DNA from: JAHDCJ01 sp039028895
Lineage (GTDB): Bacteria; Bacteroidota; Bacteroidia; Chitinophagales; Saprospiraceae
Assembly (NCBI GenBank): GCA_039028895.1
Contig: JBCCHF010000062.1
Coordinates: forward strand, 1 to 26,043
Reading direction: 5' to 3'
Length of the DNA stretch: 26,043 bases
This document shows, one piece after another, positions 15,240-23,849 of this stretch. The notes below the pieces were generated by a model that saw nothing but the letters and a program-made list of their open reading frames with translations, searched no databases and was not told the origin of the DNA. How positions within the stretch are numbered: position 1 is the first letter of the stretch; the number at the start of each line of letters is the position of its first letter. Position numbers and translations under genes: made by a program.

Positions 15240-15952
15240 ATTCCTAAGCTTAAGGGAATAATTTTTGTCGTTGTAAAACCAGTTTTTCTCAATACCTCTT
15301 CAAAATCCTTGCCGTCAGGAAAAGCCTGAACAGATTCATACAAATAGCGATAAGCCTTTGGATCTTTAGAAGTAAACCGGCCAATAAACGGCAGAATGTT
15401 TCTAAAATAAAATTGAAAAATCTGTTTGAAAGGAAAAATCGTAGGTTTAGAAAACTCAAGTACAACCAATCGGCCTCCTTTCCTCAAAACCCTGTAGATC
15501 TCTTCAAGACCTTTCTCAAGGTTTTCGAAATTCCTTACACCAAAAGCAACGCTTACAGCATCGAAAGTATTGCCTTCAAAGCTAAGGTTTTCTGAATCTT
15601 CAAGCTTTAATTCAATTTTTTCTCCTAACTGTTTTTTATCAATCTTTTTTTGTCCAACTTCAAGCATCCTTGCAGAAATGTCTATCCCCATAATTTTATC
15701 TGGGGCAACCTGCTTCCAGATTTCGAGCGCCATGTCAGCCGTGCCAGTGGCTACATCCAAGACGTTTTTTGGTTTTATTTCTGCTAATTGCTTGATTGCT
15801 TTTTTCCTCCAAATGGTATCAATGCCTAGTGACAGGAACCTGTTTAGGAAGTCATAATATGGGGCAATATTGTCAAACATTTTGGAAACCTGCTTTGTCT
15901 TGTTCTGCTCGCTGGCTTCGTATGGCTTGACTTCGTTATGAGAATATGACAT
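15212..15952 (-). CDS. ubiE: Demethylmenaquinone methyltransferase
   Basis: With the start at 15952 this is a 246-residue protein beginning MSYSHNEVKPYEASEQ. UbiE signatures are MFDNIAPYYDFLNRFLSLG, the SAM motif VLDVATGTADMALEIW, FGVRNFENLEKGL and RVLRKGGRLVVLEFSKP. It methylates demethylmenaquinone to menaquinone at the membrane; Bacteroidota use menaquinone. An in-frame upstream ATG at 16042 would add 30 residues unlike the family and run into the promoter region of the divergent engB, so the inner start is preferred. It ends inside porT with a 28-bp overlap. Confidence 0.95.
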   Translation of the reverse strand: MSYSHNEVKPYEASEQNKTKQVSKMFDNIAPYYDFLNRFLSLGIDTIWRKKAIKQLAEIKPKNVLDVATGTADMALEIWKQVAPDKIMGIDISARMLEVGQKKIDKKQLGEKIELKLEDSENLSFEGNTFDAVSVAFGVRNFENLEKGLEEIYRVLRKGGRLVVLEFSKPTIFPFKQIFQFYFRNILPFIGRFTSKDPKAYRYLYESVQAFPDGKDFEEVLRKTGFTTTKIIPLSLGICSIYLGEK

Positions 15953-15973
15953 TAAATCTGGTTGTTGGTGATG

Positions 15974-15981
15974 TAAAGATA
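15974..15981 (-). promoter_or_regulatory. Candidate -7 element for ubiE
   Basis: On the minus strand this reads TATCTTTA, one base from TAnnTTTG, 21 bases before the preferred ubiE start. No -33 was found at the usual spacing. Confidence 0.3.
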
Positions 15982-15999
15982 GGTTATTCCGCTGACGTA

Positions 16000-16034
16000 T
16001 TTGTGTAATCTTAACGAATGAAGTATTAAGTTTG
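16000..16034 (+). promoter_or_regulatory. Promoter for engB operon
   Basis: TTTG at 16000-16003 and TAAGTTTG at 16027-16034 are separated by 23 nt, within the spacing used by Bacteroidota promoters. The predicted start of transcription near 16041 lies downstream of an alternative ATG at 16032, which supports the ATG at 16053 as the real engB start. Confidence 0.6.
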
Positions 16035-16052
16035 CACTGCAAGAATTACCGT

Positions 16053-16679
16053 ATGATTATTAAAACCGTTGAATTCGCAGGAAGTTTTCCATCTGTAAAA
16101 AAATGTCCGGATAAAGCGTTGCCCGAATACGCCTTTATCGGCAGGTCGAATGTTGGAAAATCTTCTTTGATCAACATGCTTTGCGAAAGGAAAGATCTGG
16201 CCAAAGTTTCAAAACAGCCTGGCAAAACCCAGATGATAAACTACTTTACCGTTAATGAACGTTGGAACCTGGTTGATTTACCAGGATACGGTTTTGCCAA
16301 AGTATCTAAAAAACATAGGGCTAGTTTTGGGAAAATGATTGAAGGATACCTCGACAGAAGAAAGTGGTTGCAATGTACTTTCGTTTTGATCGATATTAAT
16401 GTTCCGCCACAACGTATTGATATGGACTTCCTCAATTGGATGGGGCATATGGGGATTCCTTTTGTATTGGTTTTCACCAAAACCGATAAATTGAAAAAAA
16501 AAGGCATTGATGAAGCCCTGTTTAAATTCCGGAATGAAATGCTAAAGGTTTGGGCCGAATTACCTGAAGAATTTGTAAGTTCCGCTGTCAATAAAAATGG
16601 AAGGGAAGAAATTTTTGAGTTTATCACCGACATTAACGAACAGTTTTTTGAGGACCTAAAAGCCAATCATTATAAATAA
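16053..16679 (+). CDS. engB: Ribosome biogenesis GTPase YihA/EngB
   Basis: From the ATG at 16053 (MIIKTVEFAGSFPSVKKCP) this is a 208-residue single-domain GTPase. All G motifs are visible: G1 GRSNVGKSSL, the QPGKTQMINYF switch I stretch, G3 DLPGYGFAKV, G4 TKTDKLKKK, and G5-like SSAVNKNGREEI. EngB proteins help assemble the large ribosomal subunit. An earlier in-frame ATG at 16032 would overlap the -7 promoter element and adds residues not seen in the family. The stop overlaps the next gene's ATG (TAATG at 16677-16681), so the two are translationally coupled. Confidence 0.95.
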   Translation: MIIKTVEFAGSFPSVKKCPDKALPEYAFIGRSNVGKSSLINMLCERKDLAKVSKQPGKTQMINYFTVNERWNLVDLPGYGFAKVSKKHRASFGKMIEGYLDRRKWLQCTFVLIDINVPPQRIDMDFLNWMGHMGIPFVLVFTKTDKLKKKGIDEALFKFRNEMLKVWAELPEEFVSSAVNKNGREEIFEFITDINEQFFEDLKANHYK

Positions 16680-18352
16680 TGGCAGACAAAGCCTATCACG
16701 ACTATGTTTTTCCTATTGAGGAATGGCCGATTTACAAGTTGAGTAATGATCGGGAGAACTTTGTAAATCAGCTTAGGGAAGAGACCATTAATCGAATACT
16801 GGAGAGCGAAAAGAAAAACCTTAGCGAAACTTTGGCTCGAGTCATTTATCTCGAACGTATTCGCACAATAGAAAATCCCTGGAAAGTGGATCCGCCTCAC
16901 GAATTGGCATTTTGGAACAAACTGAGAAAACAGCTGCTCGAAAATTCACTGGACAAGTCAGAAGAAGAAGCGCTCGAAAACAATAAGGAGATCTTAACCA
17001 AGATCGTCAATCGATATGCGAATGAAATTCCGGGAAGGTTTAAGATAGGACTCTTTAAAAAAGCCAGAAATTCCCTAACCTGGTTTTTCAACCGCTTGTT
17101 AAGTACAGCATCAAATCGGAATCTCAAGCGGTTCTATGGCCCTAGGAGAAATCTCCAGGAAAGACTAAAGATCAATGGAGAGGTAGAACTCATCCAGTCA
17201 CTTGCCAAAAAGGGTACATTGGTGGTTATGCCTACTCACTTCAGTAACCTTGACTCGATTTTGGTCGGCTGGGCACTGGATAGTATTGGCCTCCCTGCTT
17301 TCATATATGGAGCAGGGCTGAATCTTTATAATGCTTCAATAGTAGGTTATTTCTTTAACAGGCTGGGCGCTTATAAACTCGACAGAAGAAAAAAGAACGC
17401 CATCTATCTCAAGACCCTCAAAACCTTTTCAGATCTGGCCATTCAACGTGGAACACATAGTTTGTTCTTTCCTGGGGGAACAAGAGAAAGATCAGGCAGC
17501 ATTGAGAAGAAACTGAAGCTTGGATTAATGGGGACGGTAACCGAAGCACAAAGAGCTCATTTTGAGCGAGGGGAGCATGATAAGATCTTTGTGGTTCCAT
17601 TAGTTATTTGTTATAATTTCGTTCTTGAAGCTCCTAAGCTAATCGACGATTTTCTTAAAAAGGAAGGAGAGGAGTTATACATTATGGGTAAACGGGAACT
17701 TAGCCTTTGGGGGTTATTGAAATTCGTATGGCAGCTTTTTTCATCGACCTCAGAAATCCAAATCTCTTTTGGAAAGCCCCTGGATGTGATGGGGAACTTC
17801 GTATCAAAAGAAGGAGTTAGTCTCGACAAAAATGGCAGTCCGATTGATCTTAAGGAATACTTTTTATCTAATGGGAAAGTTACAAGGGATCATCAGCGTG
17901 ATGTGCAATACACCAAAATACTTGGAGAGATCATTGTTGATCGGTTTCACAGAGAAAACATCGTATTGAGCAGCCATGTAGTGGCGTTTGTCGCATTTAA
18001 TCTTTTCAAGGCCCGAAACCCGCACCTCGACTTGTTTGGCCTTGTACGATTACCGAAAGAAGATGCGATTATCAGTTACAAATCATTCTGGAACGCTGTT
18101 GATGCCTTAAAGACTCTACTTTTAGAATATGAAACCAGCGAACGATTAAAGCTCTCCACAATGGTAAAAGGTGATATTAAGAACCTTTTGTTGGATGGTA
18201 TCAAGAACCAGGGAATTTATCATTCAAATAAACCTTTGCGATTTGATGCGGATCAAAATCTGGTTAGCGATAATATGAAACTTCTCTTTTACTATCACAA
18301 TCGCCTGACAGGCTATGATCTTGAAAGCCAGATAAAATGGAATGATTTTTAG
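16679..18352 (+). CDS. Glycerol-3-phosphate / lysophosphatidate acyltransferase-family protein
   Basis: This 557-residue protein carries a PlsB/PlsC-type acyltransferase domain in its middle: PTHFSNLDS (HX4D, His187 and Asp192) followed by the phosphate-binding FFPGGTRERSG (263-273). The N-terminal 160 residues and C-terminal 180 residues are helical extensions, giving a length closer to PlsB-like glycerol-3-phosphate acyltransferases than to the 250-residue PlsC enzymes. No strong multi-TM region is seen, so it is probably a peripheral membrane enzyme in phospholipid synthesis. It starts on the engB stop codon. Its stop lies three bases from the convergent dapB stop, leaving no room for a separate terminator. 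Confidence 0.85.
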   Translation: MADKAYHDYVFPIEEWPIYKLSNDRENFVNQLREETINRILESEKKNLSETLARVIYLERIRTIENPWKVDPPHELAFWNKLRKQLLENSLDKSEEEALENNKEILTKIVNRYANEIPGRFKIGLFKKARNSLTWFFNRLLSTASNRNLKRFYGPRRNLQERLKINGEVELIQSLAKKGTLVVMPTHFSNLDSILVGWALDSIGLPAFIYGAGLNLYNASIVGYFFNRLGAYKLDRRKKNAIYLKTLKTFSDLAIQRGTHSLFFPGGTRERSGSIEKKLKLGLMGTVTEAQRAHFERGEHDKIFVVPLVICYNFVLEAPKLIDDFLKKEGEELYIMGKRELSLWGLLKFVWQLFSSTSEIQISFGKPLDVMGNFVSKEGVSLDKNGSPIDLKEYFLSNGKVTRDHQRDVQYTKILGEIIVDRFHRENIVLSSHVVAFVAFNLFKARNPHLDLFGLVRLPKEDAIISYKSFWNAVDALKTLLLEYETSERLKLSTMVKGDIKNLLLDGIKNQGIYHSNKPLRFDADQNLVSDNMKLLFYYHNRLTGYDLESQIKWNDF

Positions 18353-18355
18353 AGA

Positions 18356-19078
18356 TTAACCTCCAAGCCCGAGCAGATCTTTCATGCCAAAAACACCTTT
18401 TCTACCTACAAGCCATTCGGCAGCCATTAAGGCCCCTTGAGCAAAACCTTCACGTGAATGTGCAGTATGCTTAATTTCTATGGAATCAATTTTTGAAGAA
18501 TAATCAATAATATGTGTGCCTGGGGCGGGGTCAATTCTTTTGGATTTAATGGCCAAATCATCAAAGGCCACCATGTTTTCTCTTTCCCACCCGCTTTTTC
18601 TCTTTAGATTGTCAATAATCGAATTAGCAATGGTGATGGCCGTACCGCTGGGCGCATCTTTTTTTGAAGTATGGTGAATTTCTTCTACAAATACCTCGTA
18701 TTGAGGAAATTCATCCATAATAGCAGCGAGTCTTGTATTGATCTCAAAAAAAATATTCACCCCCAAGCTGAAATTGGAAGCATAGAAAAATGCCCCATTG
18801 TGCTTCTGACAGGTGGAAATGACATCATCCATTTTGTCTATCCAGCCAGTGGTTCCGCTAATAACCGGCAATCCATTTTCCAAGCACCTTTTTATGTTGT
18901 CATACCCTGCTTCCGGATGCGTGAATTCTACTGCTACATCTGCTTTTTCTGAAAGATTTCCTTTCCAGAAATCATCATTTTCACTATTAATGATTGCAGC
19001 TATTTCATGTCCTTTTGCTTTAGCTAGGTGCTCTATGGTTTTACCCATTTTTCCATATCCGATTATTGCAAGTCTCAT
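18356..19078 (-). CDS. dapB: 4-hydroxy-tetrahydrodipicolinate reductase
   Basis: This 240-residue protein has an N-terminal nucleotide-binding loop IGYGKMGKTI (6-15), EFTHPEA, SGTTGW (74-79), and the signature EIHHTSKKDAPSGTA (133-147), which includes the catalytic His pair 135-136 and Lys140. It reduces the dipicolinate precursor in lysine and diaminopimelate synthesis in the cytoplasm. It is slightly short compared with the 270-residue E. coli enzyme, as is usual in Bacteroidota. It is divergent from the aquaporin-like gene across an 80-bp gap without a recognisable TAnnTTTG on either strand. Confidence 0.96.
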   Translation of the reverse strand: MRLAIIGYGKMGKTIEHLAKAKGHEIAAIINSENDDFWKGNLSEKADVAVEFTHPEAGYDNIKRCLENGLPVISGTTGWIDKMDDVISTCQKHNGAFFYASNFSLGVNIFFEINTRLAAIMDEFPQYEVFVEEIHHTSKKDAPSGTAITIANSIIDNLKRKSGWERENMVAFDDLAIKSKRIDPAPGTHIIDYSSKIDSIEIKHTAHSREGFAQGALMAAEWLVGRKGVFGMKDLLGLGG

Positions 19079-19158
19079 GATGCTATGATAAGTAAAAAAT
19101 GATTTATATTATGCCCTTATTCCAGATATTGTCCTAAACAAATATTTATGGATTCCAA

Positions 19159-19794
19159 ATGAGGAAATATATTGTCGAGTTTTTTGGGAATTTTTTCTTG
19201 ATGATTTCCATCGTATTGTCAGTTAATGGCTCGAATAGCCTCTTGGCACCTTTAACTATAGGCTCAATGTTAACGGGAGCAATTTATGCCGGAGGGCATA
19301 TTTCAGGAGCACATTATAATCCTGCAGTTACATTGGCTTTTTGGTTACGTGGGAAGTTCGATGGTAAGGACTTTCCAGGGTATTTATTTGCTCAATTCTC
19401 TGCCTCCATCGTGGCTTCAATTATTGGTTTATTCTTGTTAGAAGATAATGCTCCGATTGAAGCCTCTGCATTTTCAAATGAAGAGGTAATTTCTGCAATT
19501 GTCTCAGAATTTCTCGGAACCTTTGTTCTGGTCTTTGTTATCTTAAGCGTCGCTACGTCTAAAACAACTACTGGTAATCAATATTATGGCCTGGCTATTG
19601 GGTTGACAGTAGTTGGGATTTCTTATGTTTTTGGAGGTGTTTCAGGCGGAGCATTTAATCCTGCAGTTGCTATAGGATTCATGGTCATAAAAATGATGGC
19701 ATGGTCAAACATCTGGGTGTTTTTTATAGCCTGTTTTGGAAGTTCGGTTTTTGCCGCATTGATATACAATTATATTGATCCTGAAAGAAATTAA
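19159..19794 (+). CDS. MIP-family channel (aquaporin-like), altered second NPA box
   Basis: This 211-residue protein is predicted to have six membrane segments and two half-helix NPA loops: HYNPAVTLAFW (Asn54) and GAFNPAVAIGF (Asn167). Conserved Glu residues occur in the first and fourth segments (VEFFGNF, SEFLGTF). In classical aquaporins and GlpF the second box is NPAR, with the Arg lining the selectivity filter; here it is NPAV, so selectivity is expected to differ. It could conduct water, glycerol or another small neutral solute. It is convergent with the cysteine desulfurase gene, 18 bp apart, and appears to be a single gene. Confidence 0.9.
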   Translation: MRKYIVEFFGNFFLMISIVLSVNGSNSLLAPLTIGSMLTGAIYAGGHISGAHYNPAVTLAFWLRGKFDGKDFPGYLFAQFSASIVASIIGLFLLEDNAPIEASAFSNEEVISAIVSEFLGTFVLVFVILSVATSKTTTGNQYYGLAIGLTVVGISYVFGGVSGGAFNPAVAIGFMVIKMMAWSNIWVFFIACFGSSVFAALIYNYIDPERN

Positions 19795-19812
19795 CCCTCA
19801 GGTGGTATTTGG

Positions 19813-20940
19813 CTACTTAACGATGTCAAAAAGATGCTTGACGAGGTAGTCGACCTCTTCTTTGGTATTGTGGTGTGAAAAAGAGAATCTGACTGTCTTC
19901 CGCTCACTATCAGGCCATAAAGCAGACAAAACATGTGAAGCATTCTCCACTCCTGACGCACATGCACTACCTCCCGAAGCACTAATGCCGGCAATATCTA
20001 GGCTAAAGACTAGTAGTTCAGTTTTTGCTGTGTTGGGAAATGAAACTGAAAGAATTTTGGGATGTGACCTGCCATTATAATCTCCATTAAAATGAATGTC
20101 TTCAAAATTAGATTTAAGCTGCTGGATCAAATACTCCTTGATGTCTTTAATTTTCTTGACACGTTTTTCCATGTTACTATAAGATTCATCCAGTGCGGTT
20201 GAAAGGCCAGTAACCCCTGCTACATTTTCAGTTCCTGGTCGCATATTCCTTTCCTGTGAACCACCTTTGAGCATCGAGTGAATAATGTTATCACCATTGA
20301 TGTAAATAAAACCTACGCCTTTAGGTCCATAAAATTTGTGGGCTGAACCTGTCATGAAATTTATTTTGGTCTTTTCGACATCAAAAGGCAGATAGCCAAT
20401 TGACTGTACAGTATCCGAATGAAACAGTGCATCGTGTTCCTGGCAAAGTTCAGATACTGACTCGAGATCAAGTACGTTGCCTATCTCATTATTGGTATGC
20501 ATTAAAGATACCATGGTTGGCAACGCTCTATTGGTTAACAACGATTTAAGATGATCGAGATTGATACGACCAAGTTCATCCAACTGAACCTGATCAACAA
20601 CTACGTTGTCATATTTTACCAGGGTGTCAAGTGTGTGTAATACACAATGATGTTCTATAGGAGACGAAATTATCCGTTTTAAGCCGAGGTCTCTTACAGC
20701 ACATTTCAAAGCCATATTGTTGGATTCGGTACCGCCGGAGGTAAAGAAAATTTCTCCAATAGAAGCATTGAGGTGTTTGGCCACCATTTTCCTGGCATCT
20801 TCTATGGCCGTTCTCCCTTTCCTGCCATCAGCATGGATCGAAGAGGGATTGCCGTGAAATTCGGTGTAAAAAGGAAGCATAGCCTCCAAAACCTTTGGGG
20901 AAAGTGGAGTGGTAGCTGCGTTGTCAAAGTAAATACGCAT
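19813..20940 (-). CDS. Cysteine desulfurase (NifS/IscS family)
   Basis: This 375-residue PLP enzyme has the family landmarks YFDNAATTPLSP, FTSGGTESNNMA (66-77), a PLP Lys202 in GSAHKFYGPKG, RPGTENVAG, and the active-site Cys327 in SGGSACASG. It removes sulfur from cysteine as a persulfide for FeS-cluster assembly or tRNA thiolation. No iscU, sufE or regulator gene adjoins it, so the exact role (iron-sulfur or tRNA) is not settled. A 65-bp gap separates it from the upstream glmM gene on the same strand; cotranscription is plausible since no separate promoter was recognised. Confidence 0.93.
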   Translation of the reverse strand: MRIYFDNAATTPLSPKVLEAMLPFYTEFHGNPSSIHADGRKGRTAIEDARKMVAKHLNASIGEIFFTSGGTESNNMALKCAVRDLGLKRIISSPIEHHCVLHTLDTLVKYDNVVVDQVQLDELGRINLDHLKSLLTNRALPTMVSLMHTNNEIGNVLDLESVSELCQEHDALFHSDTVQSIGYLPFDVEKTKINFMTGSAHKFYGPKGVGFIYINGDNIIHSMLKGGSQERNMRPGTENVAGVTGLSTALDESYSNMEKRVKKIKDIKEYLIQQLKSNFEDIHFNGDYNGRSHPKILSVSFPNTAKTELLVFSLDIAGISASGGSACASGVENASHVLSALWPDSERKTVRFSFSHHNTKEEVDYLVKHLFDIVK

Positions 20941-21005
20941 ACAGAAATTGTTGTAGGACTGAACGAAAAATATTGATATCCTAACCGCTAAATTAGCAAA
21001 ACCGT

Positions 21006-22391
21006 TTAGTTGCCTTTGATAAGGTCACTAATATCTGCCTGGATTTTATTGGCCAGGTTCTGGGCCATAACCTCGGAATGACTCTCGGCATAGATCCGGA
21101 TTATTGGTTCTGTATTTGACTTGCGCAAATGAATCCAATCCTCATCGAATTCAATTTTTAATCCATCAATAGTGTTCTGAGGTTGCTGATTGTATTTGGT
21201 ACTCAATTTTTCGAGTACGTTATCAAGGTCAATCTCAGGGGTTAGCTGAATCTTATTTTTTGAGATAACATCAGAAGGATAGGTCTTTCTAAGAAAGGAA
21301 ACCGATTTTCCGTATTCTGCTAAATGAGAAAGAAAGAGCGCTATACCAACGAGTGCATCACGACCATAGTGGAGGTCGGGGTAAATTACCCCACCATTAC
21401 CTTCTCCACCGATCACCGCTTTCGTTTTTTTCATTGCTTTCACCACATTGACCTCACCGACGGCAGCAGCCGTGTATTGCTGTCCGTGCTTTTCGGTAAC
21501 CAGTTTTAAACCTCTTGTAGAAGAAAGATTGGATACGGTATTGCCTGGTTGATTTTGAAGAACGTAGTCAGCGATTGCCACCAGGGTGTACTCTTCGCCA
21601 AACATTTCACCATCTTCTGATACCAAAGCCAGCCTATCTACATCAGGGTCAACAGCAATCCCCAGGTGAGCATTGTGAAAAGTGACGGCTCTTGAAAGAT
21701 CATTCAAATTTTCTGGTAAGGGTTCTGGATTGTGGGCAAAACGGCCATTGACTTCCTCATTAATAAGGAATACATCGCAACCCAGCTTTTCAAGGAGTGG
21801 AGGAATTGACAATGCACCTGTTGAATTGATACAATCAACAACAACTTTGAAGTTTTTTGCCTTTACACTTTCCGCTTTGACCAGGGGTAGTTTCAGAATC
21901 TCTTCAATATGCCAATTGATGTAATCGTCTTTTTTTGTGATGCTCCCCAATTGATCAATTGTCGCAAATTCCATTTCATTTTTGGCAGCGATCTTCAAAA
22001 TTTCTTTACCAGCTTTCGCGGAAATGAATTCTCCCTTTTCATTGAGGAATTTCAATGCATTCCACTGTTTAGGATTATGGCTCGCTGTTACGATTATCCC
22101 TCCGCCTGCAGCTTCGTTTGGCACTGCCATGGCAACAGTAGGCGTAGTTGATAATCCTAAGTCAATAATATCGATACCTAATGCTACCAAAGTATTGATT
22201 ACGAGGTCTTGAACCAATTGACCTGATATTCTTGCATCACGGCCTATGACTACTTTATGGGGTTGGTCAGAAGCTTTAAGGCGAGTCCCATAAGCGGCTG
22301 AGAATTGGACAATGTCAATTGGAGTCAGGTTTTCTCCGGGTTTTCCTCCGATCGTTCCTCTTGTTCCTGATATAGATTTTATTAGCGACAC
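21006..22391 (-). CDS. glmM: Phosphoglucosamine mutase (phosphohexomutase family)
   Basis: This 461-residue protein of the alpha-D-phosphohexomutase superfamily has four recognisable parts: SISGTRGTIGG at the N-terminus, the catalytic phosphoserine loop VTASHNPKQWNALKF (Ser104), the metal-binding loop DPDVDRLAL near 248, the sugar-binding GGEGNGGVIYP, and the phosphate-binding RKSNTEPIIRIYAE near the C-terminus. It most likely converts glucosamine-6-phosphate to glucosamine-1-phosphate for peptidoglycan and LPS. Phosphomannomutase activity cannot be excluded from sequence. A -7 element (22415-22422) precedes it. Confidence 0.9.
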   Translation of the reverse strand: MSLIKSISGTRGTIGGKPGENLTPIDIVQFSAAYGTRLKASDQPHKVVIGRDARISGQLVQDLVINTLVALGIDIIDLGLSTTPTVAMAVPNEAAGGGIIVTASHNPKQWNALKFLNEKGEFISAKAGKEILKIAAKNEMEFATIDQLGSITKKDDYINWHIEEILKLPLVKAESVKAKNFKVVVDCINSTGALSIPPLLEKLGCDVFLINEEVNGRFAHNPEPLPENLNDLSRAVTFHNAHLGIAVDPDVDRLALVSEDGEMFGEEYTLVAIADYVLQNQPGNTVSNLSSTRGLKLVTEKHGQQYTAAAVGEVNVVKAMKKTKAVIGGEGNGGVIYPDLHYGRDALVGIALFLSHLAEYGKSVSFLRKTYPSDVISKNKIQLTPEIDLDNVLEKLSTKYNQQPQNTIDGLKIEFDEDWIHLRKSNTEPIIRIYAESHSEVMAQNLANKIQADISDLIKGN

Positions 22392-22414
22392 CTTGTTTTT
22401 TTGTGATTAGGGGA

Positions 22415-22422
22415 CAAAAGTA
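22415..22422 (-). promoter_or_regulatory. -7 element for glmM
   Basis: On the minus strand this reads TACTTTTG, an exact TAnnTTTG match, 23 bases before the glmM start. No -33 TTTG at the usual spacing was found. Confidence 0.45.
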
Positions 22423-22446
22423 TCAATTTCCAATGGATCGTTACAT

Positions 22447-22475
22447 GCCTGCTTAAAAGAATTTTGATGGCAGGC
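22447..22475. repeat. Inverted repeat overlapping a promoter
   Basis: GCCTGC (22447-22452) and GCAGGC (22470-22475) flank a 17-nt loop that contains the -33 TTTG of the plus-strand promoter. The following T-run looks terminator-like, but the location between divergent starts argues for an operator or for chance. Confidence 0.3.
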
Positions 22476-22497
22476 TCATTTTTTCAACCTATCTTTG
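22463..22497 (+). promoter_or_regulatory. Bacteroidota-type promoter for the methyltransferase-PAP2-ZIP group
   Basis: TTTG at 22463-22466 and TATCTTTG at 22490-22497, followed by CA, are separated by 23 nt. The predicted transcript start near 22504 is 25 nt before the preferred ATG at 22529. Confidence 0.65.
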
Positions 22498-22528
22498 CAA
22501 TTGTCTTTTTGAAAAAGTGACATCTAAA

Positions 22529-23269
22529 ATGCAAGAAAAAAAAGAATGGTTTGCCAGTTGGTTTGACTCACATTATTATCATCTCTTATATAAAAATCGG
22601 GACGATCAGGAAGCGGCTCACTTCATAGACAATCTTCTTGAAAAGTTATCACCACCTTTCGGATCCAAAGTTTTAGACCTGGCTTGTGGAAAGGGTAGAC
22701 ATTCAATTTACCTTGCAGGAAAGGGATTTGACGTGACAGGTGTTGATTTGTCTTTGGAAAGCATTTCGGCTGCAAAACAAAATGAAAATAAACGACTTAA
22801 ATTTTACCAACATGATATGCGGGAGCCATTCAAGCCGTCGGCTTTCGATTATATTTTCAATCTCTTCACAAGTTTCGGGTATTTTGATAATGATGAGGAC
22901 CACCAAACGACTCTTGAAAACAATTGGTCTGGGCTGAAACCGGGTGGAACGCTTGTGATAGATTTTATGAATGCTGCAAAAGTGGTTACCAACCTGGTTT
23001 TATCAGAGTCTAAAATTGTGGAGGACCTTCAATTCGACATCACAAGGTCATATACCAATGGATACATTGTGAAGGACATCCGGTTTTCCGATAATGGCAG
23101 AACTTTCCATTTCACGGAAAGTGTAAGGGCATTTTCCCTTTCGGATTTTGAAACAATGCTGAAATCTGTTGGTTTTGACATAACGAATGTGTTTGGAAAC
23201 TACGATTTACAACCTTTTGAAGTTGAGTTGTCACCGCGTTTAATCCTTTTTGCCAAAAAACATGCTTGA
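22529..23269 (+). CDS. Class I SAM-dependent methyltransferase
   Basis: From the ATG at 22529 (MQEKKEWFASWFDSHYYHLLY) this is a 246-residue protein; a GTG at 22517 would add four residues. Motif I is VLDLACGKGRHSIYLAGKGFDVTGVDLS, near 46-73. FDYIFNLFTSFGYF is a motif-IV-like strand, and LKPGGTLVIDFMN follows. The sequence fits small-molecule methyltransf_25 type enzymes, substrate unknown. The end overlaps the start of the PAP2 gene by 8 bp, and a clear promoter lies upstream, so it heads a small operon. Confidence 0.85.
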   Translation: MQEKKEWFASWFDSHYYHLLYKNRDDQEAAHFIDNLLEKLSPPFGSKVLDLACGKGRHSIYLAGKGFDVTGVDLSLESISAAKQNENKRLKFYQHDMREPFKPSAFDYIFNLFTSFGYFDNDEDHQTTLENNWSGLKPGGTLVIDFMNAAKVVTNLVLSESKIVEDLQFDITRSYTNGYIVKDIRFSDNGRTFHFTESVRAFSLSDFETMLKSVGFDITNVFGNYDLQPFEVELSPRLILFAKKHA

Positions 23270-23840
23270 CCAGTTAATAATTTGGGACCATTACTTTTTT
23301 GACCTGGTCAATGGATTATGGAAAAACAACCTGCTGGACACGATTTTCCCTTTTTGGAGACACAAGCTGGTTTGGATTCCGGTTTATGTTTTCATCTTTA
23401 GTTTTTTGTTGATCAACTTCAAAAAACAGGGCATGTGGATTATTTTTTTCGCTTTATTGACTATTACTTTTAGTGACATGGCCAGTAGTAAAGTCATTAA
23501 GCCACTGGTTAACAGAGATCGGCCTTGCCATACCAGTCAAAGGACTTCGGAGACAAATGTCTTAATTCGGTGTGGGCCCGGTAAAAGTTTTCCGTCTTCG
23601 CATGCCACAAATCATTTTGGCCTTGCGTTATTCTTAATCTTTGTTTTGGGAAAAAGATTTCGTTGGATTACTTTGCCGCTCCTTTTTTGGGCAGGAAGTA
23701 TTGCTTATGGGCAAGTATATGTTGGGGTTCATTATCCATTCGACGCTATAGGTGGAGCAGTTTTGGGTGGATTAATTGGAGGAACTCTAGGTAGTATTTG
23801 TGAAAGGCGGATTTATTTTATTGCACAAAGTTGGACTTAA
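23262..23840 (+). CDS. PAP2-family membrane phosphatase
   Basis: From the ATG at 23262 this is a 192-residue protein with about five hydrophobic segments and the three phosphatase motifs: KPLVNRDRP (Lys80 to Pro88), PSSHATN (111-117, catalytic His114) and GQVYVGVHYPFD (150-161, His157 and Asp161). The usual Arg of motif 3 (SR) is Gln151 here, seen also in some relatives but worth noting. The family dephosphorylates lipid phosphates such as undecaprenyl pyrophosphate or phosphatidate at the outer membrane-face of the inner membrane. A TTG four codons earlier (23250) is possible but less likely. The gene overlaps the methyltransferase by 8 bp. Confidence 0.88.
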   Translation: MLDQLIIWDHYFFDLVNGLWKNNLLDTIFPFWRHKLVWIPVYVFIFSFLLINFKKQGMWIIFFALLTITFSDMASSKVIKPLVNRDRPCHTSQRTSETNVLIRCGPGKSFPSSHATNHFGLALFLIFVLGKRFRWITLPLLFWAGSIAYGQVYVGVHYPFDAIGGAVLGGLIGGTLGSICERRIYFIAQSWT

Positions 23841-23849
23841 TCTAGATTA

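Noticed and set aside
15953..16042. Extended ubiE start at 16042
   Set aside because: The extra 30 residues are unlike UbiE, and the extension runs through the predicted promoter and into the leader of the divergent engB gene.
16032..16052. Extended engB start at 16032
   Set aside because: The ATG overlaps the -7 element at 16027-16034, upstream of the predicted transcription start, and the family begins at the ATG at 16053.
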